From Climacteris rufus (taxonomy: Eukaryota > Chordata > Aves > Passeriformes > Climacteridae), in assembly GCA_013398175.1 (NCBI GenBank), contig VZRZ01003908.1, positions 58,540-122,539 on the forward strand: a stretch of 64,000 nucleotides of DNA, given 5' to 3'. Each line of letters starts with the position of its first letter. The first letter of the stretch is position 1. Below, one piece after another: positions 23,122 through 35,919 of this stretch. The position numbers and the translations under genes were made by a program. The notes beneath the pieces are model-generated. The model saw only the letters and a list, made by a program, of their open reading frames with translations. It was not told where the DNA came from and did not search any database.

Positions 23122-26100
23122 AAGAAAGCACTATGCTTTTCAGTCTTCCTTCTTATCCTAGTTCTGTATGTAATTCAGTTAATATTTCCACTAGCTCCTG
23201 GACAACAGGAATTGCAAGTGCCAGAGAACATTTATTTTAAACATTAAACACTGTATTAGCTGCATTAATCAGGCACACACCAGCATGACGAGAGGGAGTG
23301 AAGGGGAGGAAGTTTCCAACATCTTTAATTGTGTTACAGCTAAAGAAACCTTGAAATATTTTATCCTCTGGCCTTACACTCTTCTGCCTCTTCATCTGTT
23401 ACCTCATTGACAGCCTCTTTGAGTCATCACTCTTAGTAGTCTCCTATTTTAATGTCCTTCTCTCATTAGGTAGCAGACTGTTTTCCTCTTTGTCAGATTA
23501 AGAGTACAACTGAAATCAGTTCAGTCTGTTTTTAAAAGAAGCTTTTTCAGCAACAGAACATTAATTCTGTCTACCATTTTCAAGTAAATATGATTAAAAA
23601 ATTAAAACATTTTTCCTTTTCTTTGAGAAACAGAATATTTTTTTTCTTTAGAACAAGAGTTCAGTCTTACTGCACAGTGTGTTCCTTTGCCTTTGACATT
23701 TAGCAGCATGACTGATTGACAACTTAGCATTACTTAGGTAAGAGATTAATCTCGAAGTAGATTCATGAGCAGGAAGAAAGAGACATTGAAATTCTGTCTT
23801 TATATCTGAACTGCTGTAAATTAGAAATGTCAAAAATGTAATTGATCAATTTTTAAGCATTGGCAGACACCAGTATTTCTTTAAAAATACTACAGAAAGT
23901 ATAAGAACTCTTTAAGCCAAAATTGTATCCAAATATTTAATTTGGATATAAAATATCTGCAGCATTCCCCATAATTTTTGAAAAATGTCCTGTTATTTAA
24001 AGAAGAAATTAGTTAGAATATGGGAATAATGATTAGCATCCAATGTAGCATAGGACATGCAGAGCAAATAACAGTCACAATATCCAAAATGTATGTAGCA
24101 AATTTAAAACCATTCCACATTAAATAAAAAAAAAAAAATAAAAGGTGTTGCAAGATAAAAAAGAAAAAGTACATTTAACAATATCAGGAAACTGAAGTTT
24201 TATTTGCATTTGAAAGGGCTGAACTGGAGACACTTCTGGAGACTATGTCTGTGTCTCAAAACTGCTTAGACAAAAGACACAACACCAAAATGCCCACATT
24301 CTCACAGAGGTTATAGTAGTCATGACATGCTATGTGCCAATCCACGGGCATAGATATTGGATTCCAGAGACAGGAGTTGATAGCAGCATGTTAAACTTGG
24401 ACCTGCCTCAAGTTTCTTGTACATGGTTAAATTTCTATTAAAATTTATTTTCTGTGTTCAAGTGCTCCACCATCTCCAGCTGAGAACCATGACTGCCCTC
24501 ACAGACTTAATCTCTTCTCCATCGTCATTCAGGGACTTATGCATTAGCAGATCCCCATTTTTCCCTTCTTCCCTCTTAGATGATGGCACACACTCAAGAA
24601 TCAGAGAGAGATCCTAAATGCTGGAATGTTATTTCTGGAATATCTCCTTGCATAAATAAAATCAATCTTTAAATTAAAAAAGGGCAGTAGAACTTCCATT
24701 TAAATCACAAGTTAAAGGCTAGTCTGTTCTTTATACAGAAGCAGAACAATGGATAAAATATGATATTATTCTGCAAAAATTATTTTCTAAATTTTGTCTT
24801 CCTCACAGTGTAGCGCAGTAGAAAACAAGGAAATTACATCAGTTTTAAATTATAATCATAGATCATCATAGCATATCATACCATGTCATATCCTATCACA
24901 TATATAAAAAAACTGATTAAAGAAATTCAATTCTCTGATTAAGACTTTGGAAAAAATCTAGAAAATGAACACATCTTAGAATGAAAAGCAAGCAATAAGT
25001 GAATATAATTAAATTCTTCAGATGTATTACTGCACATATTAATATATTTTTACACAAAGTAAACATTTTCGGACGCAAAAGCTTATCTAGTTATACAAAG
25101 TTCTACCTAATAACATCCTTGTAGATGAAAATGTGCTTGCTGAGTTATTTTTTTAAACAAAAATCCAAAAGAACTGTTTTGTTGTAGCTTTTGAAATGAT
25201 GTTTTGAAGAAAAGAATACTGAATCATACAGCATTAATGACTCAGAGTATCTTGGCGCCTCACCTCATTTTCCTAACCATAAATCTATTTGGAAAGTCTT
25301 GTCAGAACATTAGATATGATCCACTGAGTTAAGAACATATTGTATTATCTCTTTTGAGAATTGGAATGCGTGTTTGGTTACTACGAGTAATTTGCTCCCA
25401 TTCCCAAACACGTAATTGAGTATAATTAGAACATAATGATCTTTTTTTCACAAGCACATGAAAACTATGTTAGAATTCATAATTAACTCGGAAAATCTGA
25501 GAGCCAGAAAACACCAGAATTACAGTCTACCCTTAAGAGCTTTATGCTTTATGGTGCAAGTTTCACATCATGAATTGAATACTGTCACCAACATACTGCC
25601 CCTAATTAATTCAGTTCCTGAAATGGATGGTATTCACTGACTGTGGAGCTATTCAGTGCTGTGGTTTGGGGTTTTCTTGTTAGTGTTGGGGGTTATTTTA
25701 TCATTCACTGTGTGGACCAATGCATTATTAACTGCACATTATCCAAATTATATTAATTTTGTCATGGGTTTTCCCAAGGTTTTCCTATCACATCAGTTAT
25801 CACCACAATTCCTATCTAAGACAAAAATTACTTAAGACCATTATTAGCCCTATTTAATATATGAGAGGTGAGCATAGACAAATTTATGCTAAAATCTTTG
25901 AACATGACTGTGCATCTGAGACATCTGATTTTTTTAAAAGTTCTCAAAACATAACATACTTCTCATATTTATAGCACAAATGCTAAACTATTTTAATCAT
26001 TCATGCATTCCAGAACCCAAGTTCCATAAATAGAAATATGGAAGACATCAGTGACTTGATGCAGGTACTTTGTTTATGTAATTTTCCTAGCACTACACAA

Positions 26101-26189
26101 CAAATTCACAGCCACAGAATCTAGGCAGTGAACACCTGCCATCGCCACAGGAGTTTCTTGTATTCCCGAAGTGACACTTCTGAATAGAC
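23122..26189. other. AT-rich sequence without a recognisable gene
   Basis: Open frames are all under 70 codons. There is an A-run at about 24127-24140 and a loose repetition of 'atcata/tatcac' units at about 24855-24903. No family recognised. Confidence 0.7.
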
Positions 26190-26651
26190 TGGAAAACATT
26201 CTTCTGTCAATGGCCCTATTCTCTACAACCTCTGGTTTATGACTTAGGGAAATTAGTTTAATTTGTTGCCAATCAAATGAGAGTAGGGTAATAAGAAACA
26301 AAACCAAATCTTAAAAAACACTTTCTCCCAAACTCTCAGTTCTTCTGGGCTCTACTTTACTCCAAATTTTCTCAACCTCCTCCCACCAAGCAGCACAAGA
26401 CACTGTGGTCTGTTCACCATATCTGTCTCTGCTGCTCCATCCTCCTCAAGGGCAGGACTCCTCACTCTCTTCCCCCTGCTCCATTGTGGAGTTCCTTCAT
26501 GAACTTCTCCAAAGTAAGCCCTCCCCAGCGGCTGCAGTTCTTCAAAAACTGCTCCAGCATGAGTGCCTAGTCTGCTGGACATGGGAGAAGCTTCTAGCAG
26601 CTTCTCACAGAAGCCACTCCTGTAGAAACCCCCACCCTACTACCTGACACA
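26190..26651 (-). mobile_element. ERVL-type LTR fragment, minus orientation, lacking its R-U5 end
   Basis: The plus strand carries the antisense of a widespread avian LTR family. The recognisable blocks, in order, are 'gggaaattagtttaattt' (~26248), 'agtagggtaataagaaac' (~26283), 'aaaccaaatcttaaaa' (~26303), 'ggactcctcactctcttcc' (~26455) and 'gaacttctccaaagtaag' (~26500). The last two are 'ggctgcagttcttcaaaaac' (~26530) and 'gggagaagcttctagcagc' (~26583). The U3 terminus is at about 26651 (...GACACA). The part that should carry the other terminus (TGTGGTGG-like on the plus strand) is missing or unrecognisable upstream of about 26190. Family recognition is from memory of avian repeats and has not been searched. 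Confidence 0.65.
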
Positions 26652-26756
26652 ATCACTTATTTAACTATGGCATGAGATGTGGATTAATAGGATAACAATT
26701 AATGTGACAGATCCCCATTTTCAGTGTTTGTATTTGGTGTATATGAAACTGGAAAA

Positions 26757-26922
26757 CAAAGGCAAGGCAAGGCAAGGCAAGGCAAAGGCAAAGGCAAAGG
26801 CAAAGGCAAAGGCAAAGGCAAAGGCAAAGGCAAAGGCAAAGGCAAGGCAAGGCAAGGCAGGGAAAGGAAAGGAAGGGAAAGGAAGGGAAAGGAAAGGAAA
26901 GGAAAGGAAAGGAAAGGAAAGG
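26757..26922. repeat. Compound (GGCAA)n (GGCAAA)10 (GGCAA)n (GGAAA)n repeat
   Basis: A few GGCAA units (to 26780) are followed by ten perfect GGCAAA units (26781-26840). Then come GGCAA units (to about 26859) and a block of GGAAA/GGGAAA units (to about 26922). The switch between 5- and 6-base periods is clean, as expected from slippage. Gly-Lys, Ala-Lys and Leu-Pro type dipeptide frames on both strands are by-products. Confidence 0.95.
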
Positions 26923-29900
26923 CACAATCCAGTCCCTCAATATCCAGTCTGCTTGCTCGATATTGCCGCAGTTCACTCCTTTCAGACCCTGCTGGCTTTC
27001 CAATACTAAAACACACATACACACATGATGTGAAGAACAGGGTGGTTATCTATAGACTGGACTTTTTTAACATCTGAATGATTGATTGTTATACAATTCA
27101 AATTTCACAGAAAATCACTTTTAAGTGGAATAATGTTATAATCAGCTTCAGTCAAGTCATTTTGGGTCAGAAAAACTGTCCATACAAGTATACATCTAAG
27201 ACAACACTATCACAGATCATTTGAAGACTCTATTTCTCTCTAAATCCGGTAATTTAGAAAACTCTTACAAAGCAAAACTGATTGAAATATCTGCACAACA
27301 GTAAATTAAGCATCCAAGTCTTTGTCAACAAATTTGTGGCATTTGTAGATCAAACACTGTATTCTGATACTGTTAAAGATTATATAAATTGGTAAACAGT
27401 AAAATAGCAAGCATACTATAAGGAAAGAGTATCTGAACTTACATTTAAGGGAAATGGACTGTGGTTCTTGGAGAAAATATATGACTCCAAAAATTTGCCA
27501 TGAAAACTGATGATTTATTTCCATACATACACATATAAATTGCAAAACCATTATTTTCTGTTTTCCTCTTGAACAACATGAATTGTTTTAATTTAAATGT
27601 AAAAATAATAGACTAACAATTCAATTTATTTGTGCACTTAGAATCTAGCACAGCTCTTTCAGGTCTGTGATGAGAGCATCTTGTACAGAAAATATTGCTT
27701 AAAGGCCTAAGTCTGTGAGTTTGAGAAGCCAAATCTGCCTCTCTACCAATCATAAATCTTGTTTAATCTTTGCTATAATAATTTGGAAATTTTGCAAACA
27801 GATGGAATCTGAAAGAATAGGGTTTGACAAACTGGAAGAAAATTTCTCATACTGATGCATTAGTAAAAGAGTGAGGTGGTATAGAGTAACCTCAGGTCCT
27901 AGTCATGACCCCTAATGTAAAAGTTAACACTGGCCCAGCAGGAGCCAAGACAATGTCTAATGAGTTTTTATTTTTGTTTGTTCTTTATCTTTTGTAGCCA
28001 AACTAAATAAAATCTAGGTTTGCTATGTTGACTGAACTGGTATAACCTAGAAATCAATCTGCCATAGAATATGAAGTTCAGTTCAACCTGCTTAGTAGGG
28101 ATAAACTAATAGATGGGACAAAGGCACTTCGAAAACACAGGAGGAATAATGTAAGACTAGGACGGTGGGTTTCTTCATTCAAACACAGACTTGATGAGTG
28201 TTGTGATGTGATCCCATTTGTGTGATGGGAAATGCCTGTGGGGAAATCAAATGTGTGATATCAGTAATTAAATGTGTTCTTAAGTGGCTCTTCCATATCT
28301 GAACTATTTCATAGGAGGAGAAGAATTACAACGCACTGAAATGTGCTATATAAAAAATGCTTTAACAGAGCAGCAGAGACCTTATGTGTCTCAATAAACA
28401 GCTTATGTTGGTTTTCAGAGAACATGAGAAGCCAAATTAAAATGAGGTGGAGGTTGCACAGGTTTTTTCTTTTAGTTATTTTTGTTTGAAAGAAGAGAAA
28501 GGTACTTTCTGGTTTACAAAAAAAAAATCTAATCAGTGTTTGAAAAGTTCAGCACATATGAAATGCAGATCAAAGGAGATATGCAGATAATACAATATGA
28601 AAGGCCAAAAGCTCATTAGCTATTCTAAATAAGTAGGTCATAATTTATTTCTGTATTTACAGGAGGGATTAACTCTCAGATCAAGTTATTTCATTAAAAG
28701 AGACTTTGATCTCCTAAATTATAAAAATATACGTGTCCACTTACATGTCAAACTTTAATGTTAAAAGCTTGACAAATACTTAAGTAAGAATATACCGTTG
28801 CATGCACAAGAAAAAAGCATCAAGCACAAACACAGAAAACCAGCAATTTGTACTGACAACTTACCTCAAAAAATGTAACAGCTGGAAACCCAAAAAAGTC
28901 ATCCCACCACAGCAATGCGACTATCATGTACTCTGTAAGCTGACTGGGGAAAACTACAATACCCAAGTCATTACACACAGATAAGAGAGTGGAGGATACA
29001 GAAAATACTATTTCTCAGATCATATTGACCACAGAATGGAAGAATTTGTATCCAGGACAACAAGTTCACAGAGAAAGCAGCAATGGCAAAGCCTCCCAGG
29101 GAACATTCTCAGAAGTCAAAATTAAGAGCACACTTCTGAAAAGCGTAGCTTTATCCATGAGATGCTTCTTTTGGCAACATTAAACAACACTCAGCTAAAC
29201 CAGCAGCACCACTAGTCTGGAATGAAAGGTGTCAGCAGCCAGCTCTGAGAAAAACTGCCAGCTACTATACAAGACTGAAAAACAAACCAACAAAACAATC
29301 CATCTGACTAATTGAATAAATGTAAAATACTTGGGAAGCCATTCAATACTTGCATATTCAGGAGAAAAAAATACCTAAAAATGTTTCAGAAAGCTAAGTT
29401 TCATTGCAAAAGGGAGATATGCAAACAGGTCCTGATTTTTTGCTGACATGAAGTGACACAGCAATGCCTGCTTCTTTCATTTGTGAGCTGAACTAGCTAG
29501 AAGAGGCTAGACCACAGAACTCCATCCAGGCTAAAGGCTGCTGCCTTGAATACCTTACAGCCTCTGATCTCAGTCCTGCCCATCAGGCATCAAGAAAAGT
29601 GGGGCCATCGCTCTCTTTGGGGCACAGGGTCATATATCTGACTTGGGATGGATAGCATGCTGAAACTAAAAGTTTGGGCTCCTGACACTTGAGAGACTTC
29701 AGCATGCCCCCAAGCATGTGGAGTCTCCAATCCCACAGCAGTTTCCTGAAGGGGCATCAAAATTGTGTAAAATGTATAGGAGGAGTTTAAAGCTCCAAAA
29801 AGAAAGTATCTCTCTAAGCAGGGAGCTGACTAGCAGATGTGCCCGAGACAGATGCTATGAATCAAAGTAAATCTAGATTTTTATTATTTATTCTGGTAAG

Positions 29901-30873
29901 GAGAGAAATTTCTCCCTCAAATTGGGATCCATATTAACTCACATGAGGGGATAGTCATGTAAAGGACATCCCCTCCCTCTGATTGTTTTATAGTCCTTAA
30001 ATAGAAATTGCTCTTCAGCACTGATACCACTATTTTATCCAAGAACTGAGCAGCTGAAAAAAGTATTGCATATCTGGTTTTAGCTTCATATATTTAAAAA
30101 ATCCCCTCTAAAATGCTTGAAGCAACTCTTGAATGTAGTACTTTTTATCAAAAGCAAAGGCTCTTTCAAGATATACTGGCTGAATTCAACTGTGAAATTT
30201 TGAACTGTCATAATTTCTCATCTTCTGAATCTGTTTGAACATAACTTCCAACCATCCAGTTCTCCACTGTGTATTTACAGGGTTGTTAATGACTCTCATT
30301 GATTTTATTTTTTGCCTCATGAACTCCAAAACAAATGGAAATTTATATTTATCTTTAATAGAATTCTTTCCAACCAAATACAATATGCTTGTTTTTACAT
30401 CAATGTCCTGTGGCAAATGGAGTTGGAATTTATTAGCATCACCTCAAATACCTCAAAATACATGCAACATCCATTTACTACAGTGTGGTTTAAGATTTTC
30501 CATGTAAATTTTATATTTCATTACCTTGTGTTTTTTGCAGAGACTTAGTTAAGAGACAGAGAAATTATCTTCTTGAAGTGGAAGGTAATTTACATCTAGA
30601 AAGTTATATCTAGTGATTTTCACAGTAATCGCAGTCTAAAATGTTGCTCTTTCTTAATAAAACCCTGACAGTTTTACCTCAGGAATTATTGAAATACATA
30701 GAAGTTATCTGCAAGCTACTCACAAAAACCAATAGAGGACTCTTTTTCAGCAGGAGTTTAGTGTGCACGCATGGCCAAGATACTGGATGAGGCCACGGTG
30801 ATGGGAAGACTTTATAAGACATACACAAGTTGTTTTCTTCTTTGCTTCACCTTTAGTTATACTCCTAGGGCTG
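26923..30873. other. Sequence without a recognisable gene
   Basis: Frames up to 94 codons, none with a domain. The part at about 29480-29780 is somewhat richer in G+C and could be an old repeat, but I cannot assign it. Nothing else is identified. Confidence 0.6.
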
Positions 30874-31490
30874 TGCCGCAATTCTGGCCGAAGCTTTTGG
30901 CCCTGCAAAGGCACATCTTCTCTTTGTGAGTTCTTTTAACAGGCACTTGAGATAAGACACAGTAGAAATACTTCAGAGTTTCTTCAGTCTCAAAATGTTT
31001 ATTAAGTGTTATCTATAACTTGGCGGCACAGAAAAGTGCTCTGTTGTTAATAACAAGGTTCAAAATGGCCTCGAGCACTTCTCATCCAGATTATTTATAC
31101 ACCAGATTGTCCAATTAGGGAGATGTTGCATAGAATATTTTCAATAAAAACCCAATAATCAGTTTTTCTTATCCCGCGTTGCGGAACTTTAGAACCAATG
31201 GCAGAAAACAAAAGATTTTGGAGAAGAAAGGGGAAGTAACAAAGGTAAAAAAGGAAGTTATAAAACAACACCTAAACCCTCCATTTTGGACACTATTTTT
31301 ACAATATTTCATAAACCAAAATGTCTAATTCACCTCGTGACATAACCTTAACTATACAGCATTAATTTCAAAGTTATCACACTACAGGGGAAGTCTTTTC
31401 CAGGGTTTAAGATCAAATGAGGTGTATTTCTGGGGATCAAAACTTGTTAAAGCAGAAACAGTAAAATTCTCAGAATTCAGGGTTCCAACA
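30874..31490 (-). mobile_element. ERVK-like solo LTR (617 bp), minus orientation, with perfect 6-bp target duplication
   Basis: On the plus strand the element starts TGCCGCAATTCTGG and ends ...GGTTCCAACA. On its own strand it therefore begins TGTTGGAACC and ends ...GCGGCA. The flanks are an exact 6-bp direct repeat, GGGCTG (30868-30873 and 31491-31496), typical of ERVK/beta-type (class II) elements. Minus-strand promoter signals are in order: a TATAAATA box (plus-strand 31092-31099), then AATAAA (30998-31003) about 95 bp downstream, then about 125 bp to the 3' end. No coding region is attached, so it is a solo LTR. The class is inferred from duplication length and ends. Confidence 0.9.
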
Positions 31491-31496
31491 GGGCTG

Positions 31497-32300
31497 TGCT
31501 GAGTCAAAGTATGAAAAAATATTAGTAGGAATGTGCACAATTAACAGGAATTTAAAAATTAACTTTTATACCATAGCACATTCTCCCATGGATTCCTCTC
31601 TCCATAGAAGACGTCAAAAGGATATGTTCCTCCGTCTTTTCTTCTTCCTTTCCCTGTTTTCTGCAGAGACAAATTGTGCTTGTCACAGACATTTCAGATG
31701 GAAACGACCATATGATCTTTGCTCAGCTAAGTTAACCAGGGACTTATACCTATCTGAAAAGAAATTTTGGACTTCTCATATGTTAACTTTGGAGAGGACA
31801 TCTCAGACTTAATAGGCTGCTTAAGACAAGATTTTCATTGGTGCCTCAGCTCTAGTATAATTTTTTCCAAGGGACAAAAATATACATTTTCTGAAGGCAG
31901 TTACTGCCTAAACTGCATAGTAAACCGAACAACCAAATTAACATATTAATATGTTACTTTTGAAGATGTGTTTGTAAGTACAGTCGGATAACTTCTGTAT
32001 TTCCCCTTCCTTAGGCAGGGAATAGTATCTGTCACAGCAGGACAGGGTTTACAGTCCTGTGTCTAATGTTTCCTGGTGTGTTTCTCATAGTTTTGAAGTA
32101 AATAAGTTTAATTCTCCTAGTTCATATTTAGTGGAATTGGGCTACATCAATCTTATTCAAATGAAACCTGCAGTTCTAAATCGAATGCAGTTTTTTAAGC
32201 TCAACCAAGTCTCTGGTGAACAGCAGTTTTTCCAAGAAAAGTACTGCACATAAATCATCATAATTCATTGGGAAAAAAGAAACAATGGTATTAAACAAGG
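31497..32300. other. Sequence without a recognisable gene
   Basis: Frames of 60-93 codons with no recognisable domain. No repeat family seen. Confidence 0.6.
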
Positions 32301-32435
32301 TGTTGGTTACAGCATGGTGTTAATAACATCAAGGTTGTGGATTTGATCCCTGTATGGGCCTTTGACTTAAGAGCTGGATTTGATGATCCTTGGAAGTCCT
32401 TTCCAACAGAGAATATTCTGTGATTGTGTGATTCT
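32301..32435 (+). mobile_element. tRNA-Ile-derived, CR1-tailed SINE (TguSINE1-like)
   Basis: The first ~67 bp match the downstream two thirds of a tRNA-Ile gene. They include 'tggtgttaataacatcaagg' (anticodon arm region) and a decayed B box 'ggatttgatccc' followed by 'tgtatgggcc'. Next comes 'gagctggatttgatgatccttggaag', and the end is the CR1-type tail 'cctttccaac...atattctgtgattgtgtgattct'. This head-plus-tail design is that of TguSINE1, known from songbirds and mobilised by the CR1 machinery. The tRNA 5' end and A box are truncated or decayed and the B box carries substitutions, so it should be transcriptionally dead. It is not a functional tRNA gene. Confidence 0.85.
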
Positions 32436-35400
32436 AAATGAATGGTGAATCTGAATTTCTTTTAAACTCTAGGATGAATGGACATCTCAATGTTCATATT
32501 GCAGTCAATACAATACAGGAGACTGACTTCAAAAGAGAGACTTTATAGTCCATTAAAAGCAAAAGTTAACAAACTGATTTGGTTTTACATTCAATTTTCA
32601 TTTCTCTTCCATCAAAAATATAAGCTGCAGCATAAATTTTGTGTGACCTGAGAGTTTTGATAATATTTTTATTAGCACTACAGTTTTATTTATGTAGCAG
32701 TTGGAACTTATTTCCAGATCAGGCCAAAGCTTTGAAATTTTTTTCACAAAATCAAAACACTAGATCCTAGTCTATCCAGTCAATATAAGGATTTTGTGTT
32801 TTGTGGTCGTTTCTGGATTCAAATAAAAATAGCCAAATTTAATAATTTTTTACATGACTTGGTACAGAAAATTAAAAACTAGGAAATATAGCTATTGAAA
32901 AGTGTAATTTCAAAAAGGCCCTTGAATAGGTAGCTAAAGACAACTGATAGCAGAATACAGACAAAAAAACCCAATCAAGTGTTCTTTGTCTGACAAGGTG
33001 TACCAGTCTTTCTTGTCTTTTCCATTTCCACATGTACTCCTAGCTAATGTGATGAGGACATCAGACATGCTGTGATTATGTGTAGAAATGTGAGACTTAT
33101 CCTAAAGCCGAGTCCCTCCAGGTCTTCTCCTTACAGTCTTCACAATTTCCTGCTGCATGTTTATTTCTGTCCAGCTGGCCACAACCTGTCTCCCACCTGG
33201 CTGGATGCATCAGATGATGTATATCTGAACTTATATGGTAGGAGGAAGTCTGAGTCATAGCAAAGGCACAAGCTGGTGTACAGGACTACTGCGTTGCTGG
33301 AAACACACATTCCTTCAGCTGTCATGGAACTCCTGCAACTTTCTTTCTACTGGAGGTGACCTTGGTCATTGCCATAGTTTTTTGACTGTTGGTAGAAAGC
33401 TCTAATTGAGTCAGTGGGCTTCTAATGCAGAATTTTAGCCTAAAATCTTACTGCTGACACAGCATGTGCTGATCTAGATGATGAAAAGAGGTCTGTACAA
33501 CAATATTGCATTGTAGTACATACCACATTAGAAATATAAGGGGCATATTGGAATTTTAAAATTAATATCTTCAAGAGTTACAATTTTTGGGGTTTAAATG
33601 TAAAATAAGTTGCTGATCTTAAGAAGTTATTGTTTCAGTGTGCCATCCTAAGACTTTTGCAGCAAGCTCCAACATAACTGCTCAGACCTTGCAACTTTTG
33701 CCAATACTGTCGTTACCAAGGAGTGGAATAAATCAATGATATTTACTGTTCAGTACAAGGACCACACCAGGAACAACAGTGAGGTAGGAGAATTCCTTCT
33801 CTTCCTTCATTTTTGTCCATAAACAAAGCTGTTACTGTCATCTGTGTTTTTACAAGGAATCTGGCCATAACAGATTAAATTAGAGCAAAAAATCACTCTA
33901 ATGTGGATGAGAAGAACTAGTAGAAGGAAATCAAAGTTGCTGACTGGAAAGGAGATGAACTTTTGTGATGGCCACAGCAGAATGTGATTTTAGTGAGTTC
34001 AAATAGTAACATTAGTGACTCTTTACTCATACACACAGAGCAACTATCTCTGCTTTATTATAAGGGCATTTAAGCCACCCACTCTTGAAAGACACTGATC
34101 AAGATCTGTCAACAGACACACATAGATCCTCATTTTTCTCATATCTTCTGTAACCCAGAATGTCTGCATATAGTGCATAGATCTCTGAATTTTACTTTCA
34201 CAAATGATTTCCAGCTTTAGAAATTTAAATAGTGATACATAGATGTATGTGTGCATGTATGTGTGTCTGTGTTTATTTATAAACTGGTTTTTTTTATGGT
34301 ACTGGATGTTTAAATTTTATTATAGTAAGGGAAACAAGGATCAGTCTTCTTCAAAGCTGGTCATTGACAGATGTTTATGTGTAGTTGAAGAGAGAGCTCT
34401 GTTCCATCCTCACTGCATGAAAAGGCTCATTTAGTTTCTGTGAAGTTACTGGGAAAATCCTCAACGTGACAGCAGGGTTAAAAACATGTCATTGCAGATG
34501 CACTCTCAAAAAGATTCACTTGGCACAAACACCATCTCTGAAAATGTGTGTGGGTCCAGAGGAAAAATATAAATGAGATGGCAAGCTTCACAGAATGAAG
34601 AACAAAATTTAATTAAAATCCATCTCATCTGCATTCACACTGATAGGCACCTCTGAACTAAAAAAAAAAAAAAAAATCTGATTTCACCATAATGTTGGAG
34701 AACATTTGCTGAACTGTGGCATGTAGTATTTTCCAGAAGAATTCTACTGGTTATCAGTATGAAATCCTTTCTGTACTTTCAGCAAATATCACAACTACAG
34801 ATGATTTTGTGTCAGAAGCAATCATTTGATTTGTGGAGGTGGCTGACTGCATCTATGATGCTACCTTCTATTGCACACAAATTTAATTTCAATAACATGC
34901 AGGTAGCTTGCAAAACATTTTTTAACAGAATAGTCCCTGTAAGTTTCATGTATTTTATGATTGACACATATCTTTTATCCAACATAGTAATTAAATTTCA
35001 TCTCTGTAGCTGACTAACTTTTTGACTAACAAATATTGCCAGATGCTAAATAATATGTCTGAAAAGGACAAAGTGGAAAACTAAGATTCCCTGTGCTGTA
35101 AAGACAGCCAAATTTAAGGGAGTGGGCGTGTATCCTTTTAATAGCAATGACTACATCTATTCCAAACAATTTCATTTTGGTGTGTTTTTTTTCGTATTTT
35201 CATAGGCTATCATAGTCACTGTGGTGATTATGAATGCTACTGGTCTTGTCTTCAAGCTGCTCTGCGGAGTCAATAAAATAATTTTAAAAAAATAATAATC
35301 AGAGCATTGAATAGATTATATATGACAAAGGACTAGTTAGCATGTATGAGGGTTAATACAGAGAAATTCCATTCAGTAAGAGATATTAAAAGACTGTTTC

Positions 35401-35473
35401 AGAAGGAGATTAACAGTTAGAAAGCCAAAAAACTTGAACAGGCAGATAAAACTATAAACAAGATGACTGCTTG
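32436..35473. other. AT-rich sequence without a recognisable gene
   Basis: Frames up to 84 codons, no domain. A poly-A run of 18 lies at about 34661-34678 and a TG/ATGT patch at about 34240-34272. Nothing else is recognised. Confidence 0.65.
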
Positions 35474-35749
35474 TGTTGCCTAAAAGGCTAGCCCAAAAAA
35501 CTGAGGCCAGGCAGGAGAAAGGGAATAAAAGATGGGTATTTATTCGAAAGGCCTTCAAAGGTACATTTAGGGCAGGCAAAGCCCCCTCCTTGGGGCATCA
35601 CCCAAAATGGACGACGAGACACGAGTTCTCCACACTTTTATAGGTTTGGTCCATTTACATATCAGCATAGATTTACCAATTAAAACTTTACAATTTCCCC
35701 CTAGCTCGCCCCCCCCCCCCCCCCCCCCTACAACATTGTGTGCGGGGCG
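35474..35749 (-). mobile_element. LTR, minus orientation, cut by an assembly gap
   Basis: The plus strand starts TGTTGCCTAAAAGGC, the antisense of an LTR end. Minus-strand signals follow in the correct order: AATAAA (plus-strand 35539-35544) and, about 95 bp further, a TATAAA box (35638-35643). U3 continues to a C20 run and then the N block. The distal U3 terminus, any target duplication and any internal sequence are lost in the gap. Class is undetermined. The TATA-to-AATAAA spacing and overall layout are typical of avian LTRs. Confidence 0.75.
35709..35728. repeat. Poly-C run (20 bases)
   Basis: Twenty consecutive C (poly-G on the minus strand) in the U3 of the truncated LTR. It lies 21 bp before the N block and is a likely cause of sequencing failure. 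Confidence 0.9.
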
Positions 35750-35919
35750 NNNNNNNNNNNNNNNNNNNNNNNNNNNNNNNNNNNNNNNNNNNNNNNNNNN
35801 NNNNNNNNNNNNNNNNNNNNNNNNNNNNNNNNNNNNNNNNNNNNNNNNNNNNNNNNNNNNNNNNNNNNNNNNNNNNNNNNNNNNNNNNNNNNNNNNNNNN
35901 NNNNNNNNNNNNNNNNNNN
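35750..35919. other. Assembly gap (170 N)
   Basis: A run of N of 170 bases. It is bounded by 'tgcggggcg' on one side and poly-A on the other. The true length is unknown. Open frames of 80-135 codons that span it are meaningless. Confidence 0.99.

Noticed and set aside
13876..26922. CRISPR-like or satellite array suggested by the GGCAA repeats
   Set aside because: Units are 4-6 bp without spacers, and the host is a vertebrate. They are ordinary microsatellites.
26665..27077. Gly-Lys, Ala-Lys and Leu-Pro repeat proteins
   Set aside because: Dipeptide frames appear on both strands in several phases over one microsatellite, as expected from the hexamer period.
32301..32375. tRNA-Ile gene
   Set aside because: The acceptor 5' half is missing, the B box is decayed and the sequence is fused to a CR1-type tail. 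It is a SINE head.
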